NCBI GenBank assembly: GCA_015680685.1
Contig: MNCI01019108.1
Coordinates: forward strand, 459,871 to 523,870
DNA from: Gnetum montanum
Lineage: Eukaryota; Streptophyta; Gnetopsida; Gnetales; Gnetaceae
DNA length: 64,000 bases
Direction: 5' to 3'
Positions 34,559-46,475 of this stretch are shown piece after piece; within the stretch, counting starts at the first letter, position 1, and each line of letters opens with the position of its first letter. Made by a program: the position numbers and the translations under genes. The notes beneath the pieces are model-generated. The model made no database searches and had not been told where the DNA came from. It saw nothing but the letters and a program-made list of their open reading frames with translations.

Positions 34559-34776
34559 CTGATTAACAATCAAGAGCATAGGATAAATAAATAAACAAAT
34601 AAATAAATTCATAATAATAATAAGATATGATTTAGGATAAACCTTGGAATGTAGTTCAATGGTTACTACATCATTACCTCCTAGAGTGCACTATCACATA
34701 AATACCATGGTAAGAAAAATAAATTAATAAATAAGAAAATATGAAATCAAAGTAAAAATTTGTACTTGATCACAAC

Positions 34777-35630
34777 TAATGAGTGGCAAGGTACTGTTAT
34801 GCCCAACCATACAAATCACTAAGGTGTTCACTTGCAATCTAGTAGAATTTCATGAACCTATAGTTCTATAATGCACTAATTCTCTAGGAAGTGAAATGGG
34901 TGTTGAGAACATTCATTGTCTTCTCAATTCCACTCATGATGTACAAGTATATGGTTAAGTGTAACTGAGGTATATGATTTTTATCATTTTATGCTTTCTA
35001 AGTTTGATTGCCTACAACAAGAATGGAAGGTAGAGGAATTTAATATCTAATTATTTGACTGCCTAGCTAGCCTAACACAAGTACCCATTCCTACTTTCTT
35101 GGACACATCCTAAACACATATAGCATTGTTGGGTTACTAGATGTTAAGTGTTTCTAGGTTACCAAGTGCTATATGTATGCTCAAAGTAGTTGTGCTTGTG
35201 TTTATTAAAAATTGAAATTTAATTACTTAATTAGAGTGAATTCAAGTAAAGTGCATGAATATTAAATGCATTAAGGAAACATTAATCTATTCCTAGTGCT
35301 GCAAGGATGATCAAAAGAGTTCATTTTTATTTCCATCACACTAATGCGCTTGGGTACATCAGTGTTCGAATAAATATTCATACATACTCAAACTCTTGCT
35401 ACGGGCACTCAAAAAATATTGTAACTCTAGAGAAAGCAAACTACAAGAGCTTTGCTATCTATGACAAAAATTATAAAAAAAACTAATGAAAAATATGAGC
35501 ACAAGTGTTATATTTATAGGGCAGCATATACCCCATGATATCAGGTATTCGATAGTGTGTCCTAGGCTCTCACATCAGGTATCCGATGTTAAGGCTTTGA
35601 TATTGGAGCTAGTAAAAACATGATTCATCA
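34777..35630 (-). mobile_element. 3' LTR of T4 (minus-strand element)
   Basis: On the minus strand it runs from TGATGAATCATG (35630 downward) to CTCATTA (34777; CA changed to TA). Preceded on that strand by the polypurine tract TGGGGGTA (35638-35631). U3 motifs GATGTGAG/GATATCAGG match the T2 LTR. TATAAATA at 35518-35511. The flank ACAAC (34772-34776) is repeated exactly at 44852-44856, a perfect 5-bp target duplication. Confidence 0.92.
35511..35518 (-). promoter_or_regulatory. TATA box in T4 3' LTR
   Basis: TATAAATA on the minus strand at the family-conserved position. The same box occurs in the 5' LTR at 44733-44740. Confidence 0.55.
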
Positions 35631-35638
35631 TACCCCCA

Positions 35639-37617
35639 CGACTGAATAAAAATTCATTCTCAATTGAAGAAGAGGAGGAACAAGGTCCTTACAAAATATT
35701 AGGTAGGTATGGGATTATTAACTAACATACAAACTAACTTAGATGGAAAAAATTGACTCTGAGTGCCTGATTGTACAGAGGTACAATTTGTTACAAAATT
35801 GGGTGTTCATGATAAGAGAAGAGAACACCTTGAACAAAACTAACATCCAACACCTATTGGCAGTTGAAGAGTGAGAGAGAAGATCCAATGATCATGAATG
35901 ATCCTCATCACACGGTGATATTTCTCATCCCTTGGTGGAGATAGTCTCGTTTCCATTCCATGCTTCCCACTATAATCACAACAGAATTGCAAATTAGTAT
36001 GCAATGTGTAACACATAATTGTTAAGTACCTTGTCTTGTCAGTGATTACACTCGGCTAGGTTGTGATTGTGGTAGGTTGATTCCTTTAGTAGTGTTAGTG
36101 GGAGGACTGACAAATAAGGTAACATGAATAAGTGGTCCATTAAATTTGAAAGAGTTCAACACAAGGAAATACTTAAAGAGGGTGTAAGAATTTACAACAA
36201 TAAATAGGAAATTTCACTAGAAAATGTTGTGAAGATGTGCACAATTGGATGTTATTGATGGAGAACACAAAAATATTTGATTGTGAGAATGTCTAAGGAT
36301 AAAGAACTTAAATAACCCAACCAAAAGATATGCAAGTGGGTCCTCCACAAAGCAGGAAAAGACCTTTTATTGCCCTTGCATAACTTCAGACTAAGGAGTC
36401 TATGGGCTCCATGGATGATTAATGGTTATGGAAAGTTAAGTACAAAAACTTGGGAGAAACTACCAATGAATTTTGACACATCAAACCAAGACATTGAACA
36501 AGAACATGAAATTGGCAGTGAGGTGAAGCATGGAAAGCATAAATGGATGAGAGAGTGTGGAATGAAGTTCCTGATTAAGGTCACATGAAATCCCTTGTGA
36601 ATTTTATGGTTAAATGACTTGATAAGATCCATCCTTACTCTAGACCAAAACCAACCAGGTTTAGTGACTTCGCATCGCCATTCTAAAACCAGTCTACCCT
36701 TCTAAGACACAAGAGTGCTTCCATAGAACAACCACCATTCCTTATTAGAGAAGAAAAGACAAGTAGGAAGTGAGGAAGGGCCTTAGTTAGAGGGGACCTG
36801 CAGGTATAGGTAACATGTCTTTCTAGTCCCAAAACCAGTGCTTGAAGCCCATTTATTTTTTCTGAGGTGTGTGTTTTGAATTTCCATCATTTGTTTTGTT
36901 TTGAAATGGAAACCACACCATGAAAAGGCTTATTCGTTTATTGTGTCTAAGGGGTGTGCTTTGAATTTCCATCATTTTTTTTTGAATGGGAGCCACACTA
37001 TGCAAAGAATTATTCAACTTCCTTTATTAGTCAACATGGAACAATAAGAAATCCATGAAAACACACATGCATCCAAGTAAGTAGAATACTAAATCTCCTT
37101 GAAGTCACACCCTACTCAAACCTTTGAATCCTTTCCAGATTTGGAAACTACCAAAGTCACAAATTTGCTATAGTTTTATTAATGAAAAAGGAACTGCACA
37201 TTTCTAGAATAAGGAAAACCATAAAGTTTGTGGATGGGTGGATGTTGTGGACTTATTACCTGTTGCATGAAAAAGAAACCATGTCCTAATCATCAATAAC
37301 AAAATTCAAAGTTAGACTCTAGAAATCAACAATCAAATAACTAGATAACACATGCCCACATCAATTAAATCACAATGTACCTAGTTGGCAATAAGATGCT
37401 TATTATTAAAATAAGATAAGAAAATCACATCCCAATAAAGAAAAATATATAAGAAATTGTAAAATATTCAAGAAGAAGAAAACATACTAATGATGTTGTA
37501 AAACAAAAACTTTGAAAAATTAATACTTTAGAAAATAAAGAGTGTAAAATAAAGAATGTGTAAAACAAAAATGTGTAAAACAAAAATATGAAAAACTAAG
37601 GAGTTACTTATATAGTT
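35639..37617 (-). other. T4 post-pol spacer with tandem duplication, extra ORF absent
   Basis: Minus-strand counterpart of the T2 spacer, including the tandem duplication of the 'gaattcaaagcacaccc' unit (36860-37020) and the short joint (about 35800-36020) where T3 and T5 carry the extra ORF. 36370-36588 on the plus strand and 36426-36632 on the minus strand are chance frames in this spacer. T-rich stretches appear as A-rich on the plus strand near 37440-37600. Confidence 0.6.
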
Positions 37618-37619
37618 AG

Positions 37620-39030
37620 CATGGATGGTCATCTCTGCTATCATTGAGTTGGAAGTAGGAGATCTGAAATATTGAGCATGGTTGTCCATCCAATGAGACA
37701 TTTGGTGTATTAGCTGGCTTATGCTTATGGAAAGGTTTGACTTGTTGTGTGTTGACTAGTTGTTTCTTATCTAGGCTCTTAAGTTTGTAGATCATCATGG
37801 CCCTAAAAGGAAAAGTTTTGTAAATGATGTAAGGTCCTTCCCATAATGTCTAGAACTTAGTTTGTTGAGGTACATGTGTGGGATTCCAGTAAAGAACCTT
37901 ATCTCTTGGTTGAAGTTTGACTTTTTTGATTCTAAGATCATGGCACTTTTTGTTGAATGCCTTGTGCAACTCATTAGATGACAAGGCTACCAATCAATTT
38001 TTGTCTAGCAAGTTGAGATTCATTAATCAATCTTTTTGTGCTAGACTTAAGTCAAGGTCAAGGCCACACGATGTTGAAAGTGTATGAGGCTTGGATTGAA
38101 TAGGAAGTGTTGGTAATTTTCCATACACAAGCTCATAGGGAGAGTAGCCTATAGGAAGTTTCCATGTTGAGCAGTAGGCCAAGAGGGCATCATTGAGTTT
38201 TGTACTCTAGTCTTTCCTATTTTTGCTAATAGTTCTTGTTATAATCTTTATGATTTCCCTATTTGTAACCTTAGCTTAACCATTGGCTTGGAGGTGGTAG
38301 GGTGTAGTGAGTTTATGTTCAACCTCCAAGCATTGCATGAGCTTCTGAAAAGTAGTGCCTATAAAGTGAGTTCCATTATTAGAAATTAGTGCATGTGGCA
38401 CACCAAAACTATTTACAACATTTTGTTGTATAAAACAAGTAGTAGTAGAAGATGTATAGTTAGTAATAGTTGTTACTTCTACCCATTTCATACAATAGTC
38501 AACAACAACTATGATGTATGCCTTTCCATTTGACATGGGCATGATGGGATCCATGAAATCAATGCCCTAGATGTTAAATGATTTTAGTGGTTGAATCCAT
38601 TATTGAGGTTCCTCCATTTGAGTAGTCATTCCACCATCTCGTTGGTAGTGTTTAGAAGAGTGGACATATTGATGAGCATCTGTAAAGAGTGTTGGCCAAT
38701 AGTGCCCTACCATTAGGATTTTAATGTTTGTGCATCTCCTAGCATAGTGACCCCCGCAAGGACCTTTATGAGTGTCTTGGAGAACACGCAGTTGATTAGT
38801 ATTAGGGACACACCAATGAACCAAGTCTTTAGCACACACCTTGTAGAGGTATTTGTTGATCTCCATGAAACATTTTATTTGGTGAAGAAACTATTGTTTC
38901 TTTTGGTGGTCCAACCTTTGTGGCATCTCTTGGGTGAGAAGGTAAGTGAGAATGTCATCATACCATTTAGGCTCATTGGGAAATTATTTAGTTATAGCCC
39001 TAGCAAAGAGAAGTTTGTCAGGAAATAGAT
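37620..39030 (-). pseudogene. pol: T4 integrase, decayed
   Basis: On the minus strand: MEINKYLYKVCAKDLVHWCV (38866 downward), VLQDTHKGPCGGHYARR and GHYWPTLFTDAHQYVHSS (zinc-binding region), then the core PIMPMSNGKAYIIVVVDY, SFGVPHALISNNGTHFIGTTF (second catalytic Asp changed to Asn) and ATTPYHLQANG-type wording. The C-terminal part ends with MMIYKLKSLDKKQLVNTQQ and KPFHKHKPAN (37798-37616). Stops and shifts are frequent. The plus-strand frames at 38747-39028 and 38946-39248 are shadows. Confidence 0.78.
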
Positions 39031-39640
39031 TAGATAGTGCCTGCTCTTCCTCTTTGTTGTCCCATCATAACCAAGACAAGTGGTCAACAACCACATTCTT
39101 AGTACCCTTTCAGTCTACCATCGTAAGATTGAATTCCTCTAAGATCACCAACCATCATATGACACAGGGGCTTACCATTGGCTTGTTCATTAGGAAGTGG
39201 ATGGTGCTATGGTCTGTGTGTACAAACACTTTGTATCCAAGAACATAATGCCTGAAATTTTCTAAAGTAAACACCACTCCCATTAGTTCTTTTTCTGTAG
39301 TGGTGTAGTTTAGTTATGCATCCACAATGCTTCAACTAGTGTAGTGGATGAAATATGGATGTTTCTTTTCATCCATCTACATAAGCACAACTCCCAAGGC
39401 ATAATTTGATGCATCCATCATAACATGAAATGGTTTGGACCAATTAGGTACTTGCAGGATTGGAGTTTCTACAAGTTTTTCCTTCAATTGTTGGAATGCT
39501 TTTCATTTTTTGGTCTAGAAAAATGGAGCATCTTTCTTTGTCAACTCAACCAATGATTTTGTGATCTTAGAGAAATTCTCTATGAATCACCGGTAGTAGC
39601 TAATATGTCTAAGGAATGACTGAACATCTTTGACAATTTC
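39031..39640 (-). pseudogene. pol: T4 RNase H domain, decayed
   Basis: Minus-strand order: decayed FLGHTGYYR and LVELTKK-type wording near 39600-39510, then 'MMDASNYALG'-type sequence at about 39430-39380 and the connecting helix region (KFRHYVLGYKVFVHTDHSTI-like, 39260-39190), closed by DHLSWL-type wording near 39070. More decayed than in T1 or T5. Confidence 0.65.
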
Positions 39641-40330
39641 TGGTTGGCAGGTTATTCCTTAGATGACCCTTATTTTCTTAGGGTCTACCTCAATTCCTGA
39701 TTGTGATATCTTGTGCCCTAATATAATGCCTTCCTAGACCATCAAATGACTCTTTTGCCAGTTGAGTCGCAAGTTGGTTTCAACACATCATTTTAACACT
39801 TGCTCAAGGCAGTCTAGAGCTTTCTCAAATGTAGCTACATAAGTAGAGAAGTCATCCATGAAGACTTCCACACCACTATCGATTTGCTATTAAAAAATGC
39901 TTAGAACCAAGTGTTGGAATGTAGCAGGGACATTGCATAGACCAAATGGCATCTTGTGATATGCAAAAGTCCCCCAAAGACTCATGAATATTGTCTTGGC
40001 TTGGTCCTCTAGTGTAATTTGAATTTCGTTATAGCCACTATAACCATCTAGAAAAATATAGTAGCAATGCCCAGATATTATGTCTAACACCTAATCAATA
40101 AATGACAATGGAAAATGGTCCTTGAATGTTGTCATATTCAGTAGCCAAAAATCGATGCAGAATCAGCACTTTCCTCCTTTCTTTGGCATAATCATGAGTG
40201 GACTAACCCACTCACTATCTACAATAGGGTAAATGAACCCTGCCTTGAGGAGTTATTTAGTTTTCTCTTTGACAATTTGCTTTAGTTTGGGGTTCAATTG
40301 CCTCTATGGCTACCTCTTTAGCTTCATGGC
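39641..40330 (-). pseudogene. pol: T4 reverse transcriptase, decayed
   Basis: Minus strand. The RT palm reads YYIFLDGYSGYNEIQI, FMSLWGTFAYHKMPFGLCNVP and HLVLSIF (40090-39890), then FMDDF at 39862-39848 (catalytic Asp pair kept) and the GHKIS/VDPKKI-type thumb start at 39730-39670. Upstream KPKLKQIVKEKTK-type wording appears at 40300-40240. Same clade wording as T1 and T5. Confidence 0.8.
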
Positions 40331-40700
40331 TAGATCAGTGTAGATGTGATGTTGGCATATCCTAGGATCAATCCCTATGAGTTCATAATATGACCAGGCA
40401 AAAGCTACTAGCCATTTTTTAACTACATGTAACATCATTTTTTGTTCTAGAGTAAGATTTGCATTGATTATGATTGGCTTCCCATTTTTTAAGAACACAT
40501 ATTTTATGTCGACTGGTAGCGTTTTTAGTTCAAGGGGCTCTTGCTTGAAATTTTCAAGAACTTCCAACTCTTCCTAATAGGTATCCTAATTTGCATCATT
40601 AGAGATTTGGTGATGAACTTGCTCTAGTTCATCCATGCCTACAATATATGTGCATGTCAGGCTCTTAATTAGTTCCATGCAAAGTGTGCTACTTTTAGAC
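40331..40700 (-). pseudogene. T4 protease-RT linker
   Basis: Frame 40567-40310 (minus): ENFKQEPLELKTLPVDIKYV, FLKNGKPIIINANLTLEQK, FAWSYYELIGIDPRICQHHI. Same connector as 6372-6697 in T1. Confidence 0.7.
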
Positions 40701-40879
40701 TCAGTAGTTAGCCACTGGGTAGCCTCCTATTTTGTGGCTATTGCATATAGACACCTTTGAATTTTTGCTTCTGGTGCATACTACTTGCATGTAGAGATGG
40801 ATGCTTGTTTTACTGCCCAAATTTTCTACACACAATTGCACCTTGTATCATTGTATGTGATGCATGGAGCTTGCTTCTT

Positions 40880-41310
40880 CTCGATCTTTTTGAATGCATT
40901 TTCTTTGGATATTTCTAGGGAAAGATCTTAGCCATGCCCTTCCCATGATAATTGGGAAGTTCTCTTTGTATTTCTCCACCTTGATCACTAGGAAATCAGT
41001 AAGATAAGATCACCTACAGACAATGGCCATGATGTCTTCCACCAGTCTTAATGGAACAGTGATGGATTGGTCTGCCAATTCTAATATGATATTACTCTTC
41101 TTGAGAGGAGGTAGGTTCCATAGAGTATACATCTCATGAGAGATCAGGTTGACACTAGAACCAAAATTAAGAAGAGCTTTGCATGGTTCATTCCCAAAAA
41201 TTTGCAAATAAATGAGAGAACTTCTAAGATCAGCTAATTTCTTGGGAAGGTTTCCAACACGAATCCAATTAGATATGGTGTGAGTAAGCATCACAATATG
41301 GATCTTAGGT
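40880..41310 (-). pseudogene. T4 aspartic protease, decayed
   Basis: Frame 41294-41010 (minus): MMLTHTISNWIRVGNLPKKL, YLQIFGNEPCKALLNFGSSV, NLISHEMYTLWNLPPLKKSN, then LADQSITVPLRLVEDIMAIV. The active-site Asp-Leu-Gly is Asn-Phe-Gly here, so this copy is catalytically dead. The FPIIMGRAW block follows near 40970-40930 in another frame. Confidence 0.75.
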
Positions 41311-41399
41311 GGTATTTGGTTTGAAGGGGTTTCAAAGGAAGTTGATACAAAGGAAGATAGAGGAATAGGATTGTTAACTGCAAGTGTAATTGAGGCCTT

Positions 41400-43839
41400 A
41401 GGTGGATTGCGAGATCAGAAGAAAGGTCTTTTTTTTAATTGAGTACTAAAACTACTTGGTTGATGAACCAATTGTAGGTTAATAGCCCTAGTAGTGTTGT
41501 GTTGTTGTAGTTGAGCTAGTAGTTCATCTTGCATAGATCGAGTAGGTGGTAGTTTTGTTGAGGAAGGAGTAAAATGTGCATGAATAGGAGGAGGATAAGG
41601 ATAAAAGGTGGTATCCCTCCTTGCATGTGAAGAATGCATTCAGTAATTATTAGGAGGGTAGTATTGAGGTTGGAAAGTGAAAATGTGATTGGAAGAGTTA
41701 GGTAGAGACAAGGGTTGCTGAATGTAGTACCCATATGGATTAGGTTGTTTGTAAGGGTATTGCTACCTTAGTGGTACTAGTGCCCATGATTATGGTTGCT
41801 GCCACTGTTAATACTGCTTATATGATTGCGGTGGAGTTCCACTCGGATAATACTATTATTGCTGATAGAACTACCTAGAATTACCTTGAGGATAAGGCAA
41901 TATTATGGGTGTTTACCTTTATGTGAGTCATGGATTCAAAGCATACACCCCAAAATCCTATAAGTGTGAGACTATGAGGCAACATCCCTTAGGATGTTCG
42001 TATTGGAAGACATAACACCCATCATCATCATCTAATTCACTTCTTGCAACTTTTTCTATTGCAAAAATCTTGCCCTTACCTCTTTGAAAGGCTCATTTAG
42101 CTTTCTTGCACCTTCTATGCTCACGATCACTACTTTGTTCTTTGGACTCTTCAACAATTTTTAGGATAGCTTGAAATTTACTATCCATGGAGTCACATAA
42201 TTGTTCAACCTTGGCTATAATTTTAGATTGAAAGTTGGTGCAGCAAGGTTTTCCTATTCACCACTTTCATTACTTCATCAAGTGTTGATTCTTTCTCACT
42301 ATCATAGAACCGAACCTCCCTCTTACAGATGAAAGGATTGCAATTGTACTCTTTTGCACTTTCTATTTTTCTTAATTCACCTTCCTCCTTAGCTACTTGC
42401 TTGATCAATCTTTGTATTTGATAAGCACTTAATTCTTCTAGCCGCCCTCAGGCATAGACACCAAGGGTTCTTGTTGTTTCTGATTGAAGTCCATCTACAA
42501 TGTGGTGAAGTTGATCCAGCTGAGAATAACCATGGCTAGAACGTCTATGCATTTAGGAATAGTATTGGCCTATGGTGACATCCAAGGGTTTGTGTGTTCC
42601 TTGTTTCCATCCCTGGATCTGCCTTCTCAAGTTGGACACTCTGGAGTACGTTTGATATTTGTCATTGTATAATTCAAGCATGGTACTCCATCATCTGATA
42701 AATTTTAGTTCTAAGGACCGGTACCAATTCTCTGCTTCTTTAATGAGTGTTTGTGGGAATAGCTTAAGCTTTTGCCACTCATTCTCTATATTTTGCAAAG
42801 CACATGCATCCTGAAAAGCTTGGAGATGATTCTGCTTATCCAAGTTATATCCCCCTTTGAATCAAAGGATATTGTTCATGTCTAGCCTTTTGATCCAACT
42901 ATTCTTCACATGCCTTGTTGGAATTTGTACTAGCTTTGTGATGTTTAACATACTTTTGGTAGCAAGTAAAGGCTCATTGAGGCCTTGATTTTGATGCCTA
43001 TGATGCCTTTTACTACCCCTTTATTCATGGCATCTTGTCTCTCTTAAATGCTTGCATCCTTGGCCTTGCCTTGCATGATGGTCTTTTTAATCATTCTGGT
43101 CTTGTCAATCATATTGGTCACCTCCATCATTGTCATGCCTCCTACGATTATAGTCAGAGCCAAAAGAAGAAGAAGTTGATGATGAAGGTGAAGAGGAAGG
43201 AGGAATAGCATCATCATAGTGCTTGGTACCACCTCTTCGGTGATTACGACTCAAATCACGATCTTGTTTCTTGTCCACATCCTTGCCTTTACTTGTCTCT
43301 TTGGATCCTTCTTTGTAATTAAATCCATTCTTGCTAGAATCGAGATTGTGAATTGTGGATTGCAGGTTCTAGTTTTGAGCTCCTTCATCGAAGTCAAAGA
43401 GAGGAATTTCACTAAATGGAAAACCCCTAGAGAAGGGCTCTCCACCATATTTTTGGTACAACAGGAATGGGGAATCATTAAATCCTTTTCCTTTCATAGA
43501 TTCATAACGTTGTTCTAAATGGCGATCCCTAAGACATTGTGCCTTAGTGGGATGATAATCCTTGGCATCACTATCATGCACCGCATACTTAGCATGAAGT
43601 CCTTGAAGGCACCATCATACAGGCATTTGTTGGAGCATTGCAAGAGTGAATCAATTAGACAGTAATACAATGTTTCCCTCCATGTCATGCCACCACAATT
43701 GTTCATCTTGGTGTAGGATGAAGGTGAAATTTGATACATACTCATCAGGATGAACATATACCACTTGGTGTTGCTGAGGCACTAGCTAATGTACTCTGTC
43801 AGGCTTGGGTGGAGAATCACTCCTATGAGAAGAAGACAT
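41400..43839 (-). pseudogene. gag: T4 gag and Pro/Gln-rich linker, decayed
   Basis: Start ATG at 43839 (MSSSHRSDSPPKPD), which fixes the family start and matches the third Met of the T5 frame. Then VYVHPDEYVSNFTFILHQDE (43770-43710), HDSDAKDYHPTKAQCLRDRH, a Met/Leu-rich shifted linker (43232-43044), capsid-core fragments at 42850-42500, the helical block VAKEEGELRKIESAKEYN (42400-42340) and a knuckle at 42017-41979 with one Cys replaced by Phe. A Pro/Ser-rich linker ends near 41400. Confidence 0.72.
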
Positions 43840-43981
43840 TTTATGTTAGGACATAAAAATTGCAGTGTGCTTCTAAATATTGTTGTAGTAATCTTGATAT
43901 GTGATATGACTCTAAGGTTAGTTCCAACAATTTGAATAATTTTCACTAAATCCTAGATAGCACACATAACAACTAAAAGGT

Positions 43982-43998
43982 CCTTGGCAACGATGCCA
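43982..43998 (-). other. Primer-binding site of T4, tRNA-Asp type
   Basis: On the minus strand TGGCATCGTTGCCAAGG, a decayed TGGCGCCGTTGCCGGGG, next to the inner end of the 5' LTR. Confidence 0.8.
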
Positions 43999-43999
43999 A

Positions 44000-44851
44000 T
44001 GATCAGCAATGAGGTACCTCTATGCCTAACCATATGAATCACTAAAGCGTTCACCTATGATTTGATCAAATTTTGTGGACCTATAGTTCTCCAATGCACT
44101 AATTCTCTAGGAAGTGAAATGGAAATTGAGAATGTTCATTTTCTTCTCAGTTCCACTCATGATGTATAAGTATATGGTTAAGCGTAATTGAGGTATATGA
44201 TTTTTATCATTTTATGTTTTGTAAGTTTAATTTCCTACAACACGAATGGAAGATAGTGGAATTTAATATCTAATTATTCAACTACCTAGTTAGCCTAACA
44301 CAAGTACCTATTCCTACTTTCCTAGACACATCCTAAACATAGATAACACTGTTGGATTACAAAACATTAAGTTTTTCTGGGTTACCAAGCACTATATGTA
44401 TGCTCAAAGTATTCGTGCTTATGTTTATTAATAACTAGAAATTAATTGCTTAATTAAAGTGCATTCAAGTAAAGTGCATGAATATTAATTGCATCAAGGA
44501 AACATTAATCTATTCTCACTGCTGCAAGGGTGATCAAAAGGATTCGTTTTTATTCCTGTCATACTGTTGCGCTCAAATACATTAGTGTTCAAAAAAAGAT
44601 TTATACACACTCAAACTCCTACTATGGGCACTCAACAAATATTCTAACTTTGGAGAAAATAAACTACAAGAGCTTCGCTATCTATGACAAAGATTATTAA
44701 AAAACTGATGAAAACTGTGAACCTAAGCACTATATTTATAGGCCAACATATACCCCATGATATTGGATATTTGACATTGTGTCCTTGGCTTCGACATTGG
44801 GCATTCGATGTCGAGGCTTCGATATTGGAGCCAATCAAACATGATTCATCA
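44000..44851 (-). mobile_element. 5' LTR of T4 (minus-strand element)
   Basis: 852 bp. On the minus strand it starts TGATGAATCATG at 44851 and ends GCTGATCA at 44000, against GCTCATCA in relatives. TATAAATA at 44740-44733. U3 motifs (ATCGAATGCCC, GATATCATGGGG) match the other T4 LTR and the T2 LTR. The outer flank ACAAC is identical to that of the other LTR, making T4 a 10,075-bp flanked insertion. Confidence 0.92.
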
Positions 44852-44856
44852 ACAAC

Positions 44857-45790
44857 CCTCCAAACAGCGAACCAAAACGAGACCTTCATTAGCTTTTTTA
44901 GAATCCTTAACTTAAGCCCTCATAACTCTTTCCTCCTCAAGGAACTCATAGGGATTAAATTCATGGATGCTATTGGTAAAGGAATTATAACTTAAGATTA
45001 AGCACATAAGAAAATGTATTCAAGTTATGGTATAAGGTTCTTTGAGGTCATTTTTAGTGATAGCAACTAAATCCATGACAAGGTACAAGGAAGAGAAACA
45101 AGAGAGAGACCAATCATAGACTCTATCATTTTCTACACTATGAAGAAGAAAGATGAAGTAGGAGTTAACTATAGTAGACTATGAACCCCATAAAACTTCA
45201 TTATATATAAATTGACACAAGTAGTCGTCAAACTCACTCATAAAATCAATTTGATAATATTTATTTCAAATAAGGGTAGAATCCTTAACATAATTAGATA
45301 ATTCTCTTTGATAAAAAGATTGGAATTCAAGAGATTTCACATTGGGAATAAAAGGATTTTCACCAATATGGAAACCAAAAGTAGTTTAGACACTAGCATA
45401 GGTAATAGTTAAATTTCCAAAAACCATTTTTGAATGAGAACTTTTCCATACACGATAACTATTAATTCCTTACGACATTTTTGTAGTTAGGAGTCTTAAA
45501 AATAGGAAATACTAGCAACTTAGATAGTTTAGAAGTTCAAAGGAACTCAAAATGTTTAACATCCAATGCTATGAACCAAATCAGTTGTTTCCACAACATT
45601 ATTCTGATGCAAAATAATAGAAACTAATTTGGAGCTACTTGAGGGAGTAGGAGAGGATTGGCTAGGATGCTTTGGAGGAGCTATCTCGCAAAATGTTATC
45701 TTTTTGTAGTCATTATGCAATATGGTTGAATTGGGCAAATAAGACTTTTTTCTCCCATTAATTTATAAAAGATTTGAAATCCATGGTAGT
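44857..45790 (-). pseudogene. Antisense decayed gene in CV leader, 5' part
   Basis: Unknown protein. On the minus strand, NSTILHNDYKKITFCEIAPP (from 45733) leads into a Ser/Pro-rich stretch. Then, in a shifted but long-lasting frame, come HIGENPFIPNVKSLEFQSFY, YYQIDFMSEFDDYLCQFIYN, FIFLLHSVENDRVYDWSLSC and LVMDLVAITKNDLKEPY. The composition is that of a folded domain, unlike random AT-rich DNA. No ATG could be fixed; the first clear codons lack a Met. The gene continues at 34558 after T4, which probably landed in an intron. I do not recognise the family. The domain order (folded N-part, Ser/Pro linker, charged helical C-part) loosely recalls the T3/T5 extra ORF, without visible sequence identity. 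Confidence 0.45.
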
Positions 45791-46400
45791 AGTACAAGAG
45801 GGAGCAGACTAGAACTACACTTGTGTTAACACACAATTAATTATTAATTAATTTTAAGTTAACATTTACATTTCTTGAGTGATACGTAAAGTAAACTAAC
45901 ATTATTTTAAGCTGAATGTGTAGTACTCTCTGAGATGATTCCAACAATATCAATTTTCTGAAATCTGAGCTACAATTTGAAAGTTATGACATCTTTTGAT
46001 ATACATGTACTTTATACTAATAATAATAATAATTGTAATTTCAAGGGTCGTGGGTTCAAACATTGGCCCCAAAAATTAACAAAAACTTAATAATCTTTAA
46101 AAATTAAAAATTAAGAAAACATAATTTTTGGCCATTGGTCGTAATCCTAATGTGTAGTGCAGCTCTAGCCAGTGACACTGTAGCATGGTTGGGCCTCAAC
46201 GCTTGGCCAGGATGCAGCTAGCCTGGTCATGGAATCATCATGGTTGGCCTAGACATGGTGTCATCATTGACCTAGCCATGGCATTATGGCTAGTCAGGCT
46301 ACTCATCGTCGTGCCATCTTCTGCCCATCATCCATCATACTATTGTGCCAATCCTGTTGCACTACCACCTACCCTCTCCTTTGCTGTGTTATGTTGTTGT
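45791..46400 (+). other. CV leader, AT-rich then CATGG/GGCCTAG motif block
   Basis: No gene. 45791-46135 is AT-rich. 46140-46310 is GC-richer, with repeated 'tggcc', 'cctagccatgg' and 'ggtcatgg' variants in both orientations, in the style of the U3 arrays elsewhere. For the antisense gene it would lie upstream, so it may be that gene's promoter. The 86-codon frame at 46185-46442 shows no protein-like features. Confidence 0.35.
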
Positions 46401-46475
46401 GATGGAATAAGAATTTTACAATTAAGAATACTTGCCTTGGAGTAGTGATGGGATGGGTGACCTCTTGGAAATTTT
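46401..46475 (+). rRNA. 5S rRNA-like segment (3' two-thirds), degenerate
   Basis: From memory of plant 5S rRNA, the stretch aligns without a gap from 'AGAACTCCGAAGTTAAGCG' to 'GGATGGGTGACCTCCTGGG'. The best part is GGATGGGTGACCTCTTGG at 46451-46468, preceded by 'cttgccttggagtagtgatg'. This covers the internal promoter region (A box to C box). The first third of 5S and the 3' end are not recognisable. It cannot be a working 5S gene. Sources could be a 5S-derived SINE, a Cassandra-type TRIM LTR, or capture by CV. Confidence 0.6.

Noticed and set aside
46040-46075. Possible tRNA/SINE B box ('gggttcaaacattggcccc')
   Set aside because: No A box at suitable distance upstream, no tRNA fold and no SINE tail.
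46185-46445. 86-codon frame overlapping the CATGG motif block
   Set aside because: Frame arises from GC-richer motif repeats and overlaps the 5S-like segment; no protein-like pattern.
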